Source: an uncultured Fretibacterium sp.
GTDB lineage: Bacteria; Synergistota; Synergistia; Synergistales; Aminobacteriaceae
Length of the DNA: 64,000 nucleotides
Assembly (NCBI GenBank): GCA_946183145.1
Contig: CAMGZM010000001.1
Location: 310,001-374,000, forward strand
Reading direction: 5' to 3'
Positions 1-8,690 of this stretch are shown here, piece after piece. A program made the position numbers and the translations under genes. The stretch's first letter is position 1. Each line of letters starts with the position of its first letter. The notes beneath the pieces were generated by a model. It searched no databases, was not told the DNA's origin, and saw nothing but the letters and a program-made list of their open reading frames with translations.

Positions 1-2
1 CT

Positions 3-152
3 ATCAAGGGCAAAAGAGGCAAATATTACCGAATGCGTATAGGCAGCTGGCGGGTTATATTCTCTGTCATCAATGGAAATATTGTTGTAATCAACACGAT
101 TCTTGCTGGTTCATGAGGAGACATCTACAAGAAAATAGGCGGCCTGAATTGA
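3..152 (+). pseudogene. RelE/ParE-family toxin, C-terminal part, interrupted by a nonsense codon
   Basis: The reading frame enters from before the window. Short pieces such as YYRMRIGSWRVIF match the conserved beta-sheet core of RelE/ParE-type mRNA interferase or gyrase toxins. The frame hits TGA at 114-116 and then continues with GDIYKKIGGLN to a TGA at 150-152. In this family the end is usually G-x-R-G-D-I/V-Y-K, so the TGA sits exactly where an arginine codon (CGA) is expected. The segment lost includes the C-terminal Tyr that is catalytic in RelE. The antitoxin gene, if any, lies outside the window. I infer an inactivated toxin; a one-base sequencing error (C to T) is the alternative. Confidence 0.6.
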
Positions 153-160
153 TACAGTGC

Positions 161-205
161 AAAAAAATTCCCCCTCCGCTTTTGTTGAGTTGTGGAAGGG
201 GATTT
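161..205 (-). terminator. Intrinsic terminator of the secreted Asn/Asp-rich protein gene
   Basis: On the minus strand, just past the stop at 210, an AATCCCCTTCC arm pairs with GGAGGGGGAATT and is followed by a run of T residues (complement of the A run at 161-167). Confidence 0.7.
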
Positions 206-209
206 GTGA

Positions 210-1382
210 TTAGCGTTTTGATTTTGTGATTGCGGTTAATGCTATGAGGATTAATGCGGAAATTAACGGGAATGAGTCGCAGCTTCCTCCGCCTGATGAA
301 CTGCTGACTCCTGTGTTGCTTTTGTCATTCGTGCCGTTGTTGTCGGCATTATCGTTGTCGTTCGTGTTGTCGTTATTTGTGTTGTCGTTGTTGTCCGTGT
401 TATCGTTGTTCGTGTTTGCATTATTGTCTGTGTTGTCGTTGTTGTTGCTCTGCGATAAAGCCTTCGTTATGTGTGTGCTGAATGTCGTTGCCGTGTTAGC
501 TTGAAGGTTTGCGGCCACAAGAATATTCCCGGGCAATGTCGTTACAGTTCCGCCTGACTCTGTGAATATTTGCGCCTCAGTTATTCCCGCCGGAAGTGCT
601 GAAGGCCAGAACGATGCGCCCGAAAATATGCTCCTGTCAGCAAGATACACTTTCAGCTCCGTATTTGTCCCAACCAGATCCGCAGGGACTGTGAGCGGGA
701 AAACGTAATACCCTGTCTTTTGCGCTGTGATACTTCCCTGAGTCGAAATTATTTCCCGGCCGTCTGAGCTTAAAGCGTTTGTGATTGATGCTGTTGGAGG
801 CTGAACGGCTTTCATGTCTGAAGAAGCTACGTATTCAACATCAGCCGAGCTTATTCCGAGTTTGTTCGCTATTACGCCGACTGCTTGGGGCTTGGGGTTG
901 GGGACTGGAGCGGGAATGTCCTTGCTTGGGGTAGGAACTGGTGCAGGAATGTCTTGGCTGTCGGGCGTTATATCTCTGGCAGGCAATATATCCATGACAC
1001 ACACAACATAACCGGAATCCTTCTGAGTGTAACGACGACCGGAAAAAACATCAAAATCATGTCCTGTTACCTCAATGTACACTGCAAAAGAATAGTGTCC
1101 TTCCTTCGTAAGTTTTCCCTTAATATAAGCTTTGTCACCATCCTGTTCAAGACTACAGTCGGGTGGCAGTTCACCACCAATTACCCGAAAGCTATAATAA
1201 TCTTCAACCAGTACTGCTGAACTTGTAACCCATACATATGCCCCTGCATCCTCTTTTGCGTCATTTCCCACACGAAATTCATCTCTTATTCCAGCTAATT
1301 CCGCCACTACCACCGCCAAAGCCCCCGAAGCCATGACCACAGCCAGCATTACAGCCAGCACCATCACCGCAAATTTCTTCAT
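210..1382 (-). CDS. Secreted protein with Ig-like region, Asn/Asp-rich linker and Synergist-CTERM-like sorting tail
   Basis: This 390-residue protein has a signal peptide (MKKFAVMVLAVMLAVVMA). I start it at the ATG at 1380-1382 because AGGAGG lies at 1390-1395; the frame stays open further upstream but without a ribosome site. Residues about 30-110 resemble a putative Ig-like (He_PIG) fold with a G-x-LPP motif. Next comes a Pro-rich linker with two DIPAPVP copies (around residue 150), an uncharacterised middle region, and an Asn/Asp/Thr repeat from about residue 310. The C-terminus is SSSSGGGSC, then a hydrophobic helix, then KSKR. This is the architecture of Synergist-CTERM sorting signals, in which the Cys region is thought to be processed at the cell surface. 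Function is otherwise unknown. Monocistronic, with its own terminator. Confidence 0.8.
   Translation of the reverse strand: MKKFAVMVLAVMLAVVMASGALAVVVAELAGIRDEFRVGNDAKEDAGAYVWVTSSAVLVEDYYSFRVIGGELPPDCSLEQDGDKAYIKGKLTKEGHYSFAVYIEVTGHDFDVFSGRRYTQKDSGYVVCVMDILPARDITPDSQDIPAPVPTPSKDIPAPVPNPKPQAVGVIANKLGISSADVEYVASSDMKAVQPPTASITNALSSDGREIISTQGSITAQKTGYYVFPLTVPADLVGTNTELKVYLADRSIFSGASFWPSALPAGITEAQIFTESGGTVTTLPGNILVAANLQANTATTFSTHITKALSQSNNNDNTDNNANTNNDNTDNNDNTNNDNTNDNDNADNNGTNDKSNTGVSSSSGGGSCDSFPLISALILIALTAITKSKR
317..452 (-). repeat. Low-complexity Asn/Asp/Thr codon repeat inside the secreted protein gene
   Basis: On the plus strand this is a degenerate series of gttgtcgtt/gtgttatcgtt units that encodes NDNTDNN-like units on the minus strand. 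It lies just before the Ser/Gly/Cys sorting motif and probably forms a flexible stalk. Such tracts tend to change length by slippage. Confidence 0.75.
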
Positions 1383-1579
1383 GGTAAAACCTCCTGCAAT
1401 AAAATTTTTTGACGCAAATCCATAATACACATGACCGCGTCCCCTTGGGTTATGGTATAATAGCAACATAAAGCAAGGGAGACGGGATTTTTTCTCGCCA
1501 TGTGCAATATTTATTCTTGGTAAAAATAATTATAGCACACCTTGCTTTTTTTCATGGCCGGAATCAGAATCCCACACGC

Positions 1580-1614
1580 AAAAAAATAACCTCCCCGCAA
1601 AATTCACAGGGAGG
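1580..1614 (-). terminator. Intrinsic terminator after pepT
   Basis: Stem CCTCCC (1609-1614) with GGGAGG (1590-1595) on the minus strand, followed by TTATTTTTTT. It closes the peptide-transport operon 25 bases past the pepT stop. Confidence 0.8.
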
Positions 1615-1638
1615 CCGTAAATTTTCTCGTTAATGCCC

Positions 1639-2874
1639 TCAGTTTTTCGCGGCAAGCTCCAGAATCTTTATCACAGTCTCTGATGCTTTCTCCATAACCT
1701 GAACAGACACAAATTCATACCGCCCGTGATAGTTGTGTCCTCCGATAAAAATATTCGGCGTGATTAACCCTCTCCATGATAACGCTGCTCCGTCAGTCCC
1801 TCCGCGCATGGCCTTGAAGTAGGGGTTTATTCCTATTTCTTTCATGGCGTTCACAGCAAGGTCAACAATGTGCATATGTCCGTTCAATTTCTCGCGCATG
1901 TTGTAATACTGGTCGTGCATTTCGAGATCGAATCTTTCCGCGCCATATTTCTTCCTCATCCAGTCTACGCAGTCGGCAAAAAATTTCTTCCGTGCCTCAA
2001 ATTTCTCCATGTCATGATCCCGGATTATGAAGTGCAATTCTGCGTTCTCCGTGTCGCCGTTGAACGTTAAGCAGTGATAATATCCCTCGTATTTCTCAGT
2101 CGTCGCGGGAGTCTCGTAAGCAGGGAACATCGACAGAAATTCATTCCCCATCATTACCGCGCTCAGCATGAGTCCTTTTGCTGAACCGGGATGTACGGAG
2201 CGGCCATGTATATTTACTGTTGCGCTTGCGGCGTTAAAGTTCTCGTAGCTTATTTCACCGAGTGAACCGCCGTCAAGTGTGTACGCGAAATCAGCCCCGA
2301 ATTTCTCAATGTCGAGATGACTCGCAAGCTCGCTTATTTCCTCGTCAGGCGTAAACGCAACGCAAATGTCTCCGTGCTCAAACTCAGGATGAGCGATTAT
2401 CCAGTCAACCGCGCCCATAACTTCAGCCATTCCCGCTTTGTCGTCAGCACCAAGAAGAGTCGTGCCGTCCGTAACAACTAGGTCATGGCCTGCGTAATCC
2501 TTCATGAACGGGAAATCATCAGGCGACATTATGACGTTCAGCGACTCATTCAGCACGATATTTCCGCCGTCATAATTGTGAACGACTCGCGCTTTTACGT
2601 TTTTCCCGGATGCTTCCGCTGCTGTGTCCATGTGGGTAATAAATCCTATTGCGGGAATCTTCCTGTCTGTGTTTGCGGGCAATGTTCCCATAACGTAGCA
2701 CTTATCACTGACTGAGACATTCTGAAATCCGCGCTCGGTTAATTCCTTCTCCATTTCGCGCGCTAATTCCCATTGCGCGTCGGTGCTTGGGACTTTTCCG
2801 GCTAATCCGGCTTTTTCGTCTGACTGCGTATCATACGTAACATACTTCAAGAAATGCTCAAGTGTTGTGTACAA
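1639..2874 (-). CDS. pepT: Peptidase T (tripeptide aminopeptidase), M20B family
   Basis: This cytosolic zinc metallopeptidase removes the N-terminal residue from tripeptides. The M20 ligands are all visible: His81 in ITHMD, Asp144 in GADDKAG, the Glu178-Glu179 pair in PDEE, Asp201 in LDGG, and a late His in GGHNYHG. Start: I choose the TTG at 2872-2874, because AAAGGAG (2883-2889) lies 8 bases upstream. That gives 411 residues, the usual PepT length, and the protein then begins with the expected LYTTLEHFLKYV-type helix. The frame is open further upstream, but that part overlaps dppF and has no ribosome site. It is the last gene of the dpp operon, with its ribosome site at the dppF stop, so imported peptides can be trimmed directly. 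Confidence 0.93.
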   Translation of the reverse strand: MYTTLEHFLKYVTYDTQSDEKAGLAGKVPSTDAQWELAREMEKELTERGFQNVSVSDKCYVMGTLPANTDRKIPAIGFITHMDTAAEASGKNVKARVVHNYDGGNIVLNESLNVIMSPDDFPFMKDYAGHDLVVTDGTTLLGADDKAGMAEVMGAVDWIIAHPEFEHGDICVAFTPDEEISELASHLDIEKFGADFAYTLDGGSLGEISYENFNAASATVNIHGRSVHPGSAKGLMLSAVMMGNEFLSMFPAYETPATTEKYEGYYHCLTFNGDTENAELHFIIRDHDMEKFEARKKFFADCVDWMRKKYGAERFDLEMHDQYYNMREKLNGHMHIVDLAVNAMKEIGINPYFKAMRGGTDGAALSWRGLITPNIFIGGHNYHGRYEFVSVQVMEKASETVIKILELAAKN

Positions 2875-2876
2875 TT

Positions 2877-3851
2877 CTATATCTCCTTTGCGTAATGACA
2901 TGCCGCAAAATGTCCGGGCAGTATCTCCCTCAGCGCGGGCGGAGTGTTCCGGCAAATTTCTTTTGCGTAACGGCATCTCCCTGCGAACCTGCAAGCCTGC
3001 GGAGGCTCAATCGGACTCGGCACATCGCCTTCAAGTATAATCCTTTCGCGCTTAACGTCCAGTTTTGCGAGGGGAATTGCTGACAATAACGCCTGCGTGT
3101 ATGGGTGCAATGGCCTGCTGAAAAGTTCACGGTATTCTGAGAGTTCGACAATCTGCCCTAAGTACATTACTGCGATTCGGTCTGAGACATGACGGACAAC
3201 ACTTAGGTTATGCGAAATGAAAACGTATGTGTATTTATACTCCTTCTGTAATGCGTTAAGGAGATTCAGAATTTGCGCCTGAATGCAAACGTCCAACGCT
3301 GAAACAGGCTCATCAAGAACAATAAACTCCGGGTTAAGGGCTAATGACCTCGCTATTCCGATTCGCTGTCTTCTTCCTCCGTCTAATTCGTGAGGGTAAC
3401 TATTCTCTAAACGCTCGGCGAGTCCAACTGTGTCCATCAATGAGCGGATTCGTTTGCGCATTTCGTTTTTGTCGGAGTAAATGTTGTTGACGATTAACGG
3501 CTCTGCGATTAATTCCCACACAGAGAGTCGCGGATTAAGGCATGAGTACGGATCCTGAAAGACAATCTGCACACGCTTGCGTAATTCTTTCATCTCGCGG
3601 GGAGTCGCTTTCGTTACGTCAGTGTAGCCGTCATCATTCTGATTCTTCAGCAAAACTTTTCCCGATGTGCTGTCGAGCAAACGTATCAAGCACCGCCCTA
3701 ATGTCGATTTTCCGCAGCCAGATTCACCGACAAGGCCGAGAGTTTCACCCTTCATTATCTCAAAGCTGACATCATCAACAGCGTGTAACATTCCGCGTTT
3801 TGTCGCAAAATATTTCTTCAGGTTCTCGACTCGTATATATGCGTCTGACAT
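2877..3851 (-). CDS. dppF: Dipeptide/oligopeptide ABC transporter ATP-binding protein (DppF/OppF type)
   Basis: This 324-residue ATPase is one of two nucleotide-binding subunits of the peptide importer. Walker A is GESGCGKST (42-50) and Walker B is FIVLDEP (176-182). The signature is LDGGR (156-160) in place of the textbook LSGGQ. The C-terminal oligopeptide/dipeptide transporter extension carries the Cys-rich CRFAGRCRYA motif, which in some members binds an Fe-S cluster. The ATG follows the dppD stop directly, with GGGGAGG just upstream. The substrate is inferred from family and neighbours; a nickel or glutathione importer cannot be excluded by sequence alone. Confidence 0.88.
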   Translation of the reverse strand: MSDAYIRVENLKKYFATKRGMLHAVDDVSFEIMKGETLGLVGESGCGKSTLGRCLIRLLDSTSGKVLLKNQNDDGYTDVTKATPREMKELRKRVQIVFQDPYSCLNPRLSVWELIAEPLIVNNIYSDKNEMRKRIRSLMDTVGLAERLENSYPHELDGGRRQRIGIARSLALNPEFIVLDEPVSALDVCIQAQILNLLNALQKEYKYTYVFISHNLSVVRHVSDRIAVMYLGQIVELSEYRELFSRPLHPYTQALLSAIPLAKLDVKRERIILEGDVPSPIEPPQACRFAGRCRYAKEICRNTPPALREILPGHFAACHYAKEI

Positions 3852-4841
3852 CTACAACGCCTCCCCGTTAAGAAATTTCTTGACGCAGAAAGGACACGCC
3901 ACATAATGACCCTTTTCGGCCTCCTGCATATCGGGACGAATCTTTGAGCATTCAGGCCCGGCCATGCTGCACCGGGGATGAAACGCGCAGCCCGTAGGAA
4001 GATTCACAGGGTCAGGCATAAGGCCGGGTATCACTGGCAGCTCGTCAACGTCTTCATCAATATCCGGCACTGAACGGAAAAGCCCGCGTGTGTACGGGTG
4101 AATAGGATTCGTGTACAGCGATCTTTTGTCGGCATATTCGACCACACGCCCCGCATACATGATCGCTACTTTGTCGCAGATGTCCGCAACTATTCCCAAG
4201 TCGTGAGTGATGAGAATCATTGACGCTGAAAATTTCTGCTTCAATTCCTTCATCAGCTCTAACACTTGTGCTTGTATTGTTACGTCAAGTGCTGTAGTAG
4301 GTTCGTCAGCAATCAGTAATTCAGGGTCGCAGGCTAAAGCAATCGCAATCACTACGCGCTGTTTCATTCCGCCGGAAAATTGATGCGGGTAATCGTGCAT
4401 TCTCTCACGGCGAATCCCAACAAGCTCTAACATATCGCCCGCGAGCTTCAACGCCTCCGAGTGTGATACGTTCTTGTGAAGGGAAATCATTTCGGCTATC
4501 TGTTTGTCGACTGTCATAACAGGATTAAGGCTCGTCATAGGATCCTGGAATATCATCGCAATTTTCTCACCGCGAATTTTCCGCATCTCTGATTCTGATT
4601 TAGTGAGCAAATTTTCACCGTTGAATATGGTTTCTCCGCTCTTGATTTTTCCGGGGGGATTAGGGATTAAGCGCATAATTCCGAGTGCAGTTGTAGTTTT
4701 TCCCGCGCCTGTTTCGCCGACAAAGCCAAGAGATTCGCCGCGTCCCAATGTCAGATTCAATCCTTCAACCGCGTGAACGACTCCGCTCTCTACCTCGTAA
4801 TGTATCGTCAAGTCCTTTATGTCAAGCATAGTGTCATTCAT
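3852..4841 (-). CDS. dppD: Dipeptide/oligopeptide ABC transporter ATP-binding protein (DppD/OppD type)
   Basis: This is the second ATPase of the importer. Walker A is GETGAGKTT (about 42-50), the signature is FSGGMKQR, and Walker B is LLIADEPT. It has the family C-terminal extension with [14 protein letters not shown]. Three start codons in frame lie within 10 bases: GTG at 4850, ATG at 4847 and ATG at 4841. I choose 4841 because AGAGG then lies 8 bases upstream, whereas the first two overlap the dppC stop. The gene is translationally coupled to dppC and immediately followed by dppF. Confidence 0.88.
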   Translation of the reverse strand: MNDTMLDIKDLTIHYEVESGVVHAVEGLNLTLGRGESLGFVGETGAGKTTTALGIMRLIPNPPGKIKSGETIFNGENLLTKSESEMRKIRGEKIAMIFQDPMTSLNPVMTVDKQIAEMISLHKNVSHSEALKLAGDMLELVGIRRERMHDYPHQFSGGMKQRVVIAIALACDPELLIADEPTTALDVTIQAQVLELMKELKQKFSASMILITHDLGIVADICDKVAIMYAGRVVEYADKRSLYTNPIHPYTRGLFRSVPDIDEDVDELPVIPGLMPDPVNLPTGCAFHPRCSMAGPECSKIRPDMQEAEKGHYVACPFCVKKFLNGEAL

Positions 4842-4846
4842 TTTCA

Positions 4847-5725
4847 TCACCTCTTCAATTTCGGGTCAAGCGCGTCTCTCAGTCCGTCGCCCAAAAAGTT
4901 TAGTGCTAATATCGTGAGCATGATTGCGAGACCGGGATAAAGAGTCATGTGCGGGAAATCGCGAATGTATTGCCGCCCTCCCGATAACATTGCGCCCCAT
5001 TCAGGGTTAGGGGGCTGAATGCCGAGTCCGATGAATGAGAGTCCCGCCGCGTTTAAGATTGCTGACGCGACTCCAAGTGTTGACTGTACTATGATGGGTG
5101 CCATGCTGTTTGGGATTATGTGCTTGAGGATTATGCGCAAGTCTGAGCTTCCTGCAGCCCTCGCAGCCTCTATGAACTCCATCGAACGAATCGACAATAC
5201 AGAACCCCGGACAATTCGCGCGTATGTCGGCACTGCTGAAATTCCGACGGCTATCATCAAGTTCATCAAGCTAGGCCCTAACGCCGCAACAATCGCAATC
5301 GCCAATAACGTTTGAGGAATCGACAACAGCACATCCATCACTCTCATTATGCAGTTGTCGAGTCTCCCGCTGTAATATCCTGAGACCGCGCCCAACATAC
5401 CGCCAATCACGAGGGCGATTCCTACAGCGATAAAACCAACCTGCAATGAGACTCTTGCGCCGTAAATCAGCCTGCTCAGAATGTCCCGGCCAAATTCATC
5501 CGTTCCGAGCCAATGTGCTGATGACGGAGTCTCGAACATGTGCATCAAGTCTTGTTTGATTGGGCTGTACGGAGAAATTATTTCCGCAAAAATCGCGCAG
5601 AACACAAGCACGAATATTATCGCAAGCCCGAACATAGCAAGAGGACTCCTCGCAAGCCTCAGCATTACATCAGCAAAAGGACTCCTGCGTTTACGGACTA
5701 ATTCAGGGATAATTTTTTCTGTCAT
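4847..5725 (-). CDS. dppC: Peptide ABC transporter permease (DppC/OppC type)
   Basis: This 292-residue inner-membrane subunit has about six transmembrane helices. It starts with the N-terminal OppC-like segment (RSPFADVMLRLARSPLAM) and carries the binding-protein-dependent transport loop around EAARAAGSSDLRII, which docks onto the ATPases. The ending GDGLRDALDPKLKR is typical of DppC. A strong ribosome site, AAGGAGGGC, precedes the ATG. It lies 12 bases after dppB and overlaps the dppD start region. Confidence 0.9.
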   Translation of the reverse strand: MTEKIIPELVRKRRSPFADVMLRLARSPLAMFGLAIIFVLVFCAIFAEIISPYSPIKQDLMHMFETPSSAHWLGTDEFGRDILSRLIYGARVSLQVGFIAVGIALVIGGMLGAVSGYYSGRLDNCIMRVMDVLLSIPQTLLAIAIVAALGPSLMNLMIAVGISAVPTYARIVRGSVLSIRSMEFIEAARAAGSSDLRIILKHIIPNSMAPIIVQSTLGVASAILNAAGLSFIGLGIQPPNPEWGAMLSGGRQYIRDFPHMTLYPGLAIMLTILALNFLGDGLRDALDPKLKR

Positions 5726-5737
5726 ATTATGCCCTCC

Positions 5738-6667
5738 TTATTTCAACTCGGCTTTGATTCGCGGATCGATATACGCATACAGCAAATCAACAAGCAGATT
5801 CACAATGCTGAATGTTATTGCGATGAAGAGGACTCCGCCCTGCACCATAGGATAATCACGGCTCATTATCGCGTTGACCATCAAGCGGCCGACTCCTGGA
5901 ACGGCAAAAATGCTTTCAGTGAGGATTGCGCCCGATAACAATTGCCCGAACTGGAGTCCGCATAACGTTACGACAGGGATTAACGCGTTGCGCAGGGCAT
6001 GAACGCCGATAACTATGCTTTCCTTCTGGCCTTTTGCGCGTGCTGTGCGAATGTAGTCGGCCCGGATAACTTCAAGCATTGATGATCGCGTCATTCTCGT
6101 AACCATTGAGATACTTTGCGCGGCTAATGCGACTGAAGGGAGAATCATTGCTTTGAACGTTGAGAAACCCGACGACGGAAGCCAGCGTAGTTTCACGGCG
6201 AATAACAGAATCAGTAACAATCCTAGCCAGAATACAGGCATTGAGAGTCCAATCATGGCGAAAATCATTGTGATTGTGTCAAACCATGAGTATTGTTTTA
6301 TGGCCGATATTATTCCGCATGGGATTCCGATTATGATTGCGATTATCATTGCGAAAGCCGAAAGTTTCAGCGTGTAGGGGAAAGCCGTCAATATCTCCTG
6401 CATTACGGGACGTTTTGAGCTGTAAGACCGTCCTATATCACCGTGAACAACTGCCTTGTAGACATAATTCCCGAACTGAACGAGAAAAGGATCATTGAGT
6501 CCCTCTTTGTCGCGAAATTCTTTTATCGCCTCATCCGTAGCAAGGTCTCCTAATACCATTCTTGCGGGGTCTCCGGGCGTGAAGTAAAGCAATGTGAAAA
6601 CGCAGAATGCAACGCCGAGCAATACAGGTATAAGCATGATGATACGGCGAAAAATATATTTCAGCAT
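5738..6667 (-). CDS. dppB: Peptide ABC transporter permease (DppB/OppB type)
   Basis: This 309-residue permease has the classic start MLKYIFRRIIMLIPVLLGV and the FTPGDPA motif after the first helix. It also has the EAA loop (IRTARAKGQ) and a C-terminal YAYIDPRIK tail. Together with DppC it forms the membrane channel. It is separated from dppA by 96 bases that hold an intrinsic terminator or attenuator, an arrangement that usually keeps permease levels below those of the binding protein. Confidence 0.9.
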   Translation of the reverse strand: MLKYIFRRIIMLIPVLLGVAFCVFTLLYFTPGDPARMVLGDLATDEAIKEFRDKEGLNDPFLVQFGNYVYKAVVHGDIGRSYSSKRPVMQEILTAFPYTLKLSAFAMIIAIIIGIPCGIISAIKQYSWFDTITMIFAMIGLSMPVFWLGLLLILLFAVKLRWLPSSGFSTFKAMILPSVALAAQSISMVTRMTRSSMLEVIRADYIRTARAKGQKESIVIGVHALRNALIPVVTLCGLQFGQLLSGAILTESIFAVPGVGRLMVNAIMSRDYPMVQGGVLFIAITFSIVNLLVDLLYAYIDPRIKAELK

Positions 6668-6686
6668 TAATTTTCACTTCCTTGTG

Positions 6687-6728
6687 TAAAAAATTAACGG
6701 CAGGTGTTGTATTGAGAGGTCCTGCCGT
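6687..6728 (-). terminator. Attenuator/terminator between dppA and dppB
   Basis: A perfect 8-bp stem, ACGGCAGG (minus, 6721-6728) with CCTGCCGT (6697-6704), is followed on the minus strand by TAATTTTTT. No promoter is evident between it and dppB, so partial readthrough is the likely source of dppBCDF-pepT mRNA. Confidence 0.75.
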
Positions 6729-6763
6729 CATTGTTATTGTCTCAAATTTTCCGCGCTGATTCG

Positions 6764-8266
6764 TTACTCCTCAAAGTATACATTCCTGAATGAGTGAACC
6801 TCGAACGGGTCAACCTCGAATCCCTTAACGATTTTGCGGACTCCTGCTATTGCCTCGTCATTATGCAGGTAAATCATCGGCAACTGTTCATTAATGTACA
6901 TCTGCATATCACGATAGACTTTCGCGCGCTCCTCACCGTCAGGAAGGCTTCTCCCTTTCGCTAACATCTCGTCAAGTTTCGTGTCTGAGAATGTCGTGTA
7001 GTTAGTCCCTGCGTTTGTCTCAAGAAGTCCCGAGACCGCGTAATCAGGATCAGGCACAGAGAGTCCCCAGCCGAGCAAAAATACATCGTGCTGTTTCTGC
7101 TGAAGGACATTGAGATACGCGCCCCATTCCTGCTGTACGATTTCGGTTGTGATTCCGGCCTCCGCTAATTGAGCCTGTATTATCGTGGCCATGTCTACAC
7201 GTTCTTTTCTCTCGTTTGAACGTATCACAAACTTCAATGTTGACGGATCTACGCCAGCTTCAGCAAAAAGTTTTTTGGCCTTCTCTACGTCTCTTTCATG
7301 AACGGGCAATTCATCATTGATTGAGTATTTTGTTACGCCCGGTATCAAGCTGCGGGGTGTCTGGCCTACTCCGCGCATAACCGCCCGCTGAATGTTCACG
7401 GTGTCAAGAAGCGCGAAAATTGCATGTCTCACTTTCACGTTGTCGAACGGTGCTTTGTGGACGTTGAAGCCCATGTATGTTGTTGACGGGATAACTTTGC
7501 GCTGTAACACTAGCTCGTCATTGTCCTGAATGCGCCCAAGCTCTATAGTTGTTACGGGATATGCTATGTCAACCGCTCCCGTCTCAAGCTCTATCGTTCT
7601 GTTTGTAGGTTCAGGAATCGAGCGGACTATGAGAGTCTTGAATTTCGCCTTGTTCCCCCAGTAATCATCAAAACGCTCAAATGTATAATGATCTCCCTTT
7701 GCCCATTCCTTGAACTTGAAAGGCCCTGTGCCGATGGGATTCATTCCGTAGTCATCTCCGGCAGCTTCTACAACTTTCTTGCAGACGATATTACCCCAGC
7801 TGTGTACGAGCGATGAGAAGAACGGATAATTTACTTTCTTCAGGTGAATGATTACTGTGTAGGGGTCAACGATTTCTACGTGGTCTAAGTCCTGGCAGTA
7901 TGTGTGAATGTGTGATCCTGCGGGAGTCTTTGCGCGTTCAAGGGAAAATTTCACGTCTTCTGCTGTCATTTCGTCGCCGTTGTGGAACTTAACGCCCTTG
8001 CGCAAGTACATCTTGTAGGCGGTATCAGAAATAAATTCCCACTTCTCAGCGAGTCCCGGCCTCAATGTTCCGTCAGGGTTGAGGAAAATTAACGTGTCGT
8101 AGATGTGCGAACATGCCCGGCTTGTAGGATAATCGTTATGTCCGATAGGGTCGAGCGTCGTTGCGTCGTACTGGTCAGCAACAACTAACGTATCTTTAGC
8201 GAATGAAGCCCCGGCTAAAGACAATGCGAAAATCAACGCAATGAAAATTGTGCAAAACTTTTTCAC
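6764..8266 (-). CDS. dppA: Peptide ABC transporter substrate-binding protein (SBP_bac_5)
   Basis: This 500-residue periplasmic protein has a clear signal peptide (MKKFCTIFIALIFALSLAG, cleavage near ASFA). Family 5 hallmarks include TLDPIGHND, KWEFISDTAYKMYLRKGVKFHNGD, and the GTGPFKF segment. No lipobox Cys is present, which fits a diderm. The start is GTG (8264-8266) with AGGAGG 8 bases upstream (8275-8280). It is the first gene of the operon. Ligands are inferred to be di- or oligopeptides because pepT is co-transcribed. Confidence 0.9.
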   Translation of the reverse strand: MKKFCTIFIALIFALSLAGASFAKDTLVVADQYDATTLDPIGHNDYPTSRACSHIYDTLIFLNPDGTLRPGLAEKWEFISDTAYKMYLRKGVKFHNGDEMTAEDVKFSLERAKTPAGSHIHTYCQDLDHVEIVDPYTVIIHLKKVNYPFFSSLVHSWGNIVCKKVVEAAGDDYGMNPIGTGPFKFKEWAKGDHYTFERFDDYWGNKAKFKTLIVRSIPEPTNRTIELETGAVDIAYPVTTIELGRIQDNDELVLQRKVIPSTTYMGFNVHKAPFDNVKVRHAIFALLDTVNIQRAVMRGVGQTPRSLIPGVTKYSINDELPVHERDVEKAKKLFAEAGVDPSTLKFVIRSNERKERVDMATIIQAQLAEAGITTEIVQQEWGAYLNVLQQKQHDVFLLGWGLSVPDPDYAVSGLLETNAGTNYTTFSDTKLDEMLAKGRSLPDGEERAKVYRDMQMYINEQLPMIYLHNDEAIAGVRKIVKGFEVDPFEVHSFRNVYFEE

Positions 8267-8301
8267 TGTTAAAGCCTCCTTAAAATTTTTGGAATGAAAT
8301 T

Positions 8302-8330
8302 ATAATAGCGCAAAAAAATTTTTATGTCAG
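8302..8330 (-). promoter_or_regulatory. Probable sigma-70 type promoter of the dpp-pepT operon
   Basis: On the minus strand, CTGACA (8325-8330) and TATTAT (8302-8307) are separated by exactly 17 bases, 36 bases before the dppA start codon. Confidence 0.5.
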
Positions 8331-8354
8331 CAGTGAACTACCGTACTTTGCAGA

Positions 8355-8690
8355 TTAGCGGCTTCCTGTCGCGCAGCGCACGCAGTAATTCAACGAGGCT
8401 GCTTCGCGGTGTTCTTCCAAAGTCTTGCCGTAGGAACGCAGTACATTCTCTCCAAAGGCGTTAATTTCCTACGTCCCATAGGTATTTTTTTTTTGTTGAG
8501 TGCTTTCTTCCTTCATCGACGGAGCGAGCTGCTGTCCTAGCGGCTGGCTTGCGATTTTTCGGGCATCTTCGGAAGCGTCAATTTCATTGCTGACTCAGTG
8601 GTATTTTGTTTTGTTGCTTTCTGCTCGGCCCAAATATTTTCTGCACGTGCCGCCCCGTATATTTGGTTTACGTGAGCATTAAAAAAATTA
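8355..8690 (-). pseudogene. Decayed gene remnant, family not recognised
   Basis: The 560-base gap between dppA and the cupin gene holds protein-like stretches on the minus strand. One frame reads NAHVNQIYGAARAENIWAE and on through KQNTTESA (from 8680 down). A frame change near 8590 continues with NEIDASEDARKIASQPLGQQ. It runs through a 10-A tract to TAG near 8472, then resumes in the same frame with EINAFGENVLRSYGK, ending at TAA 8355-8357. The amino-acid composition is that of a soluble charged protein. No start codon with a ribosome site, and no known motif. I read this as a broken small gene; the rest of the gap shows nothing else. Confidence 0.35.

Noticed and set aside
317-452. CRISPR-like or tandem repeat array
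   Set aside because: The units are imperfect, in frame with a coding region and lack spacers; they encode Asn/Asp repeats.
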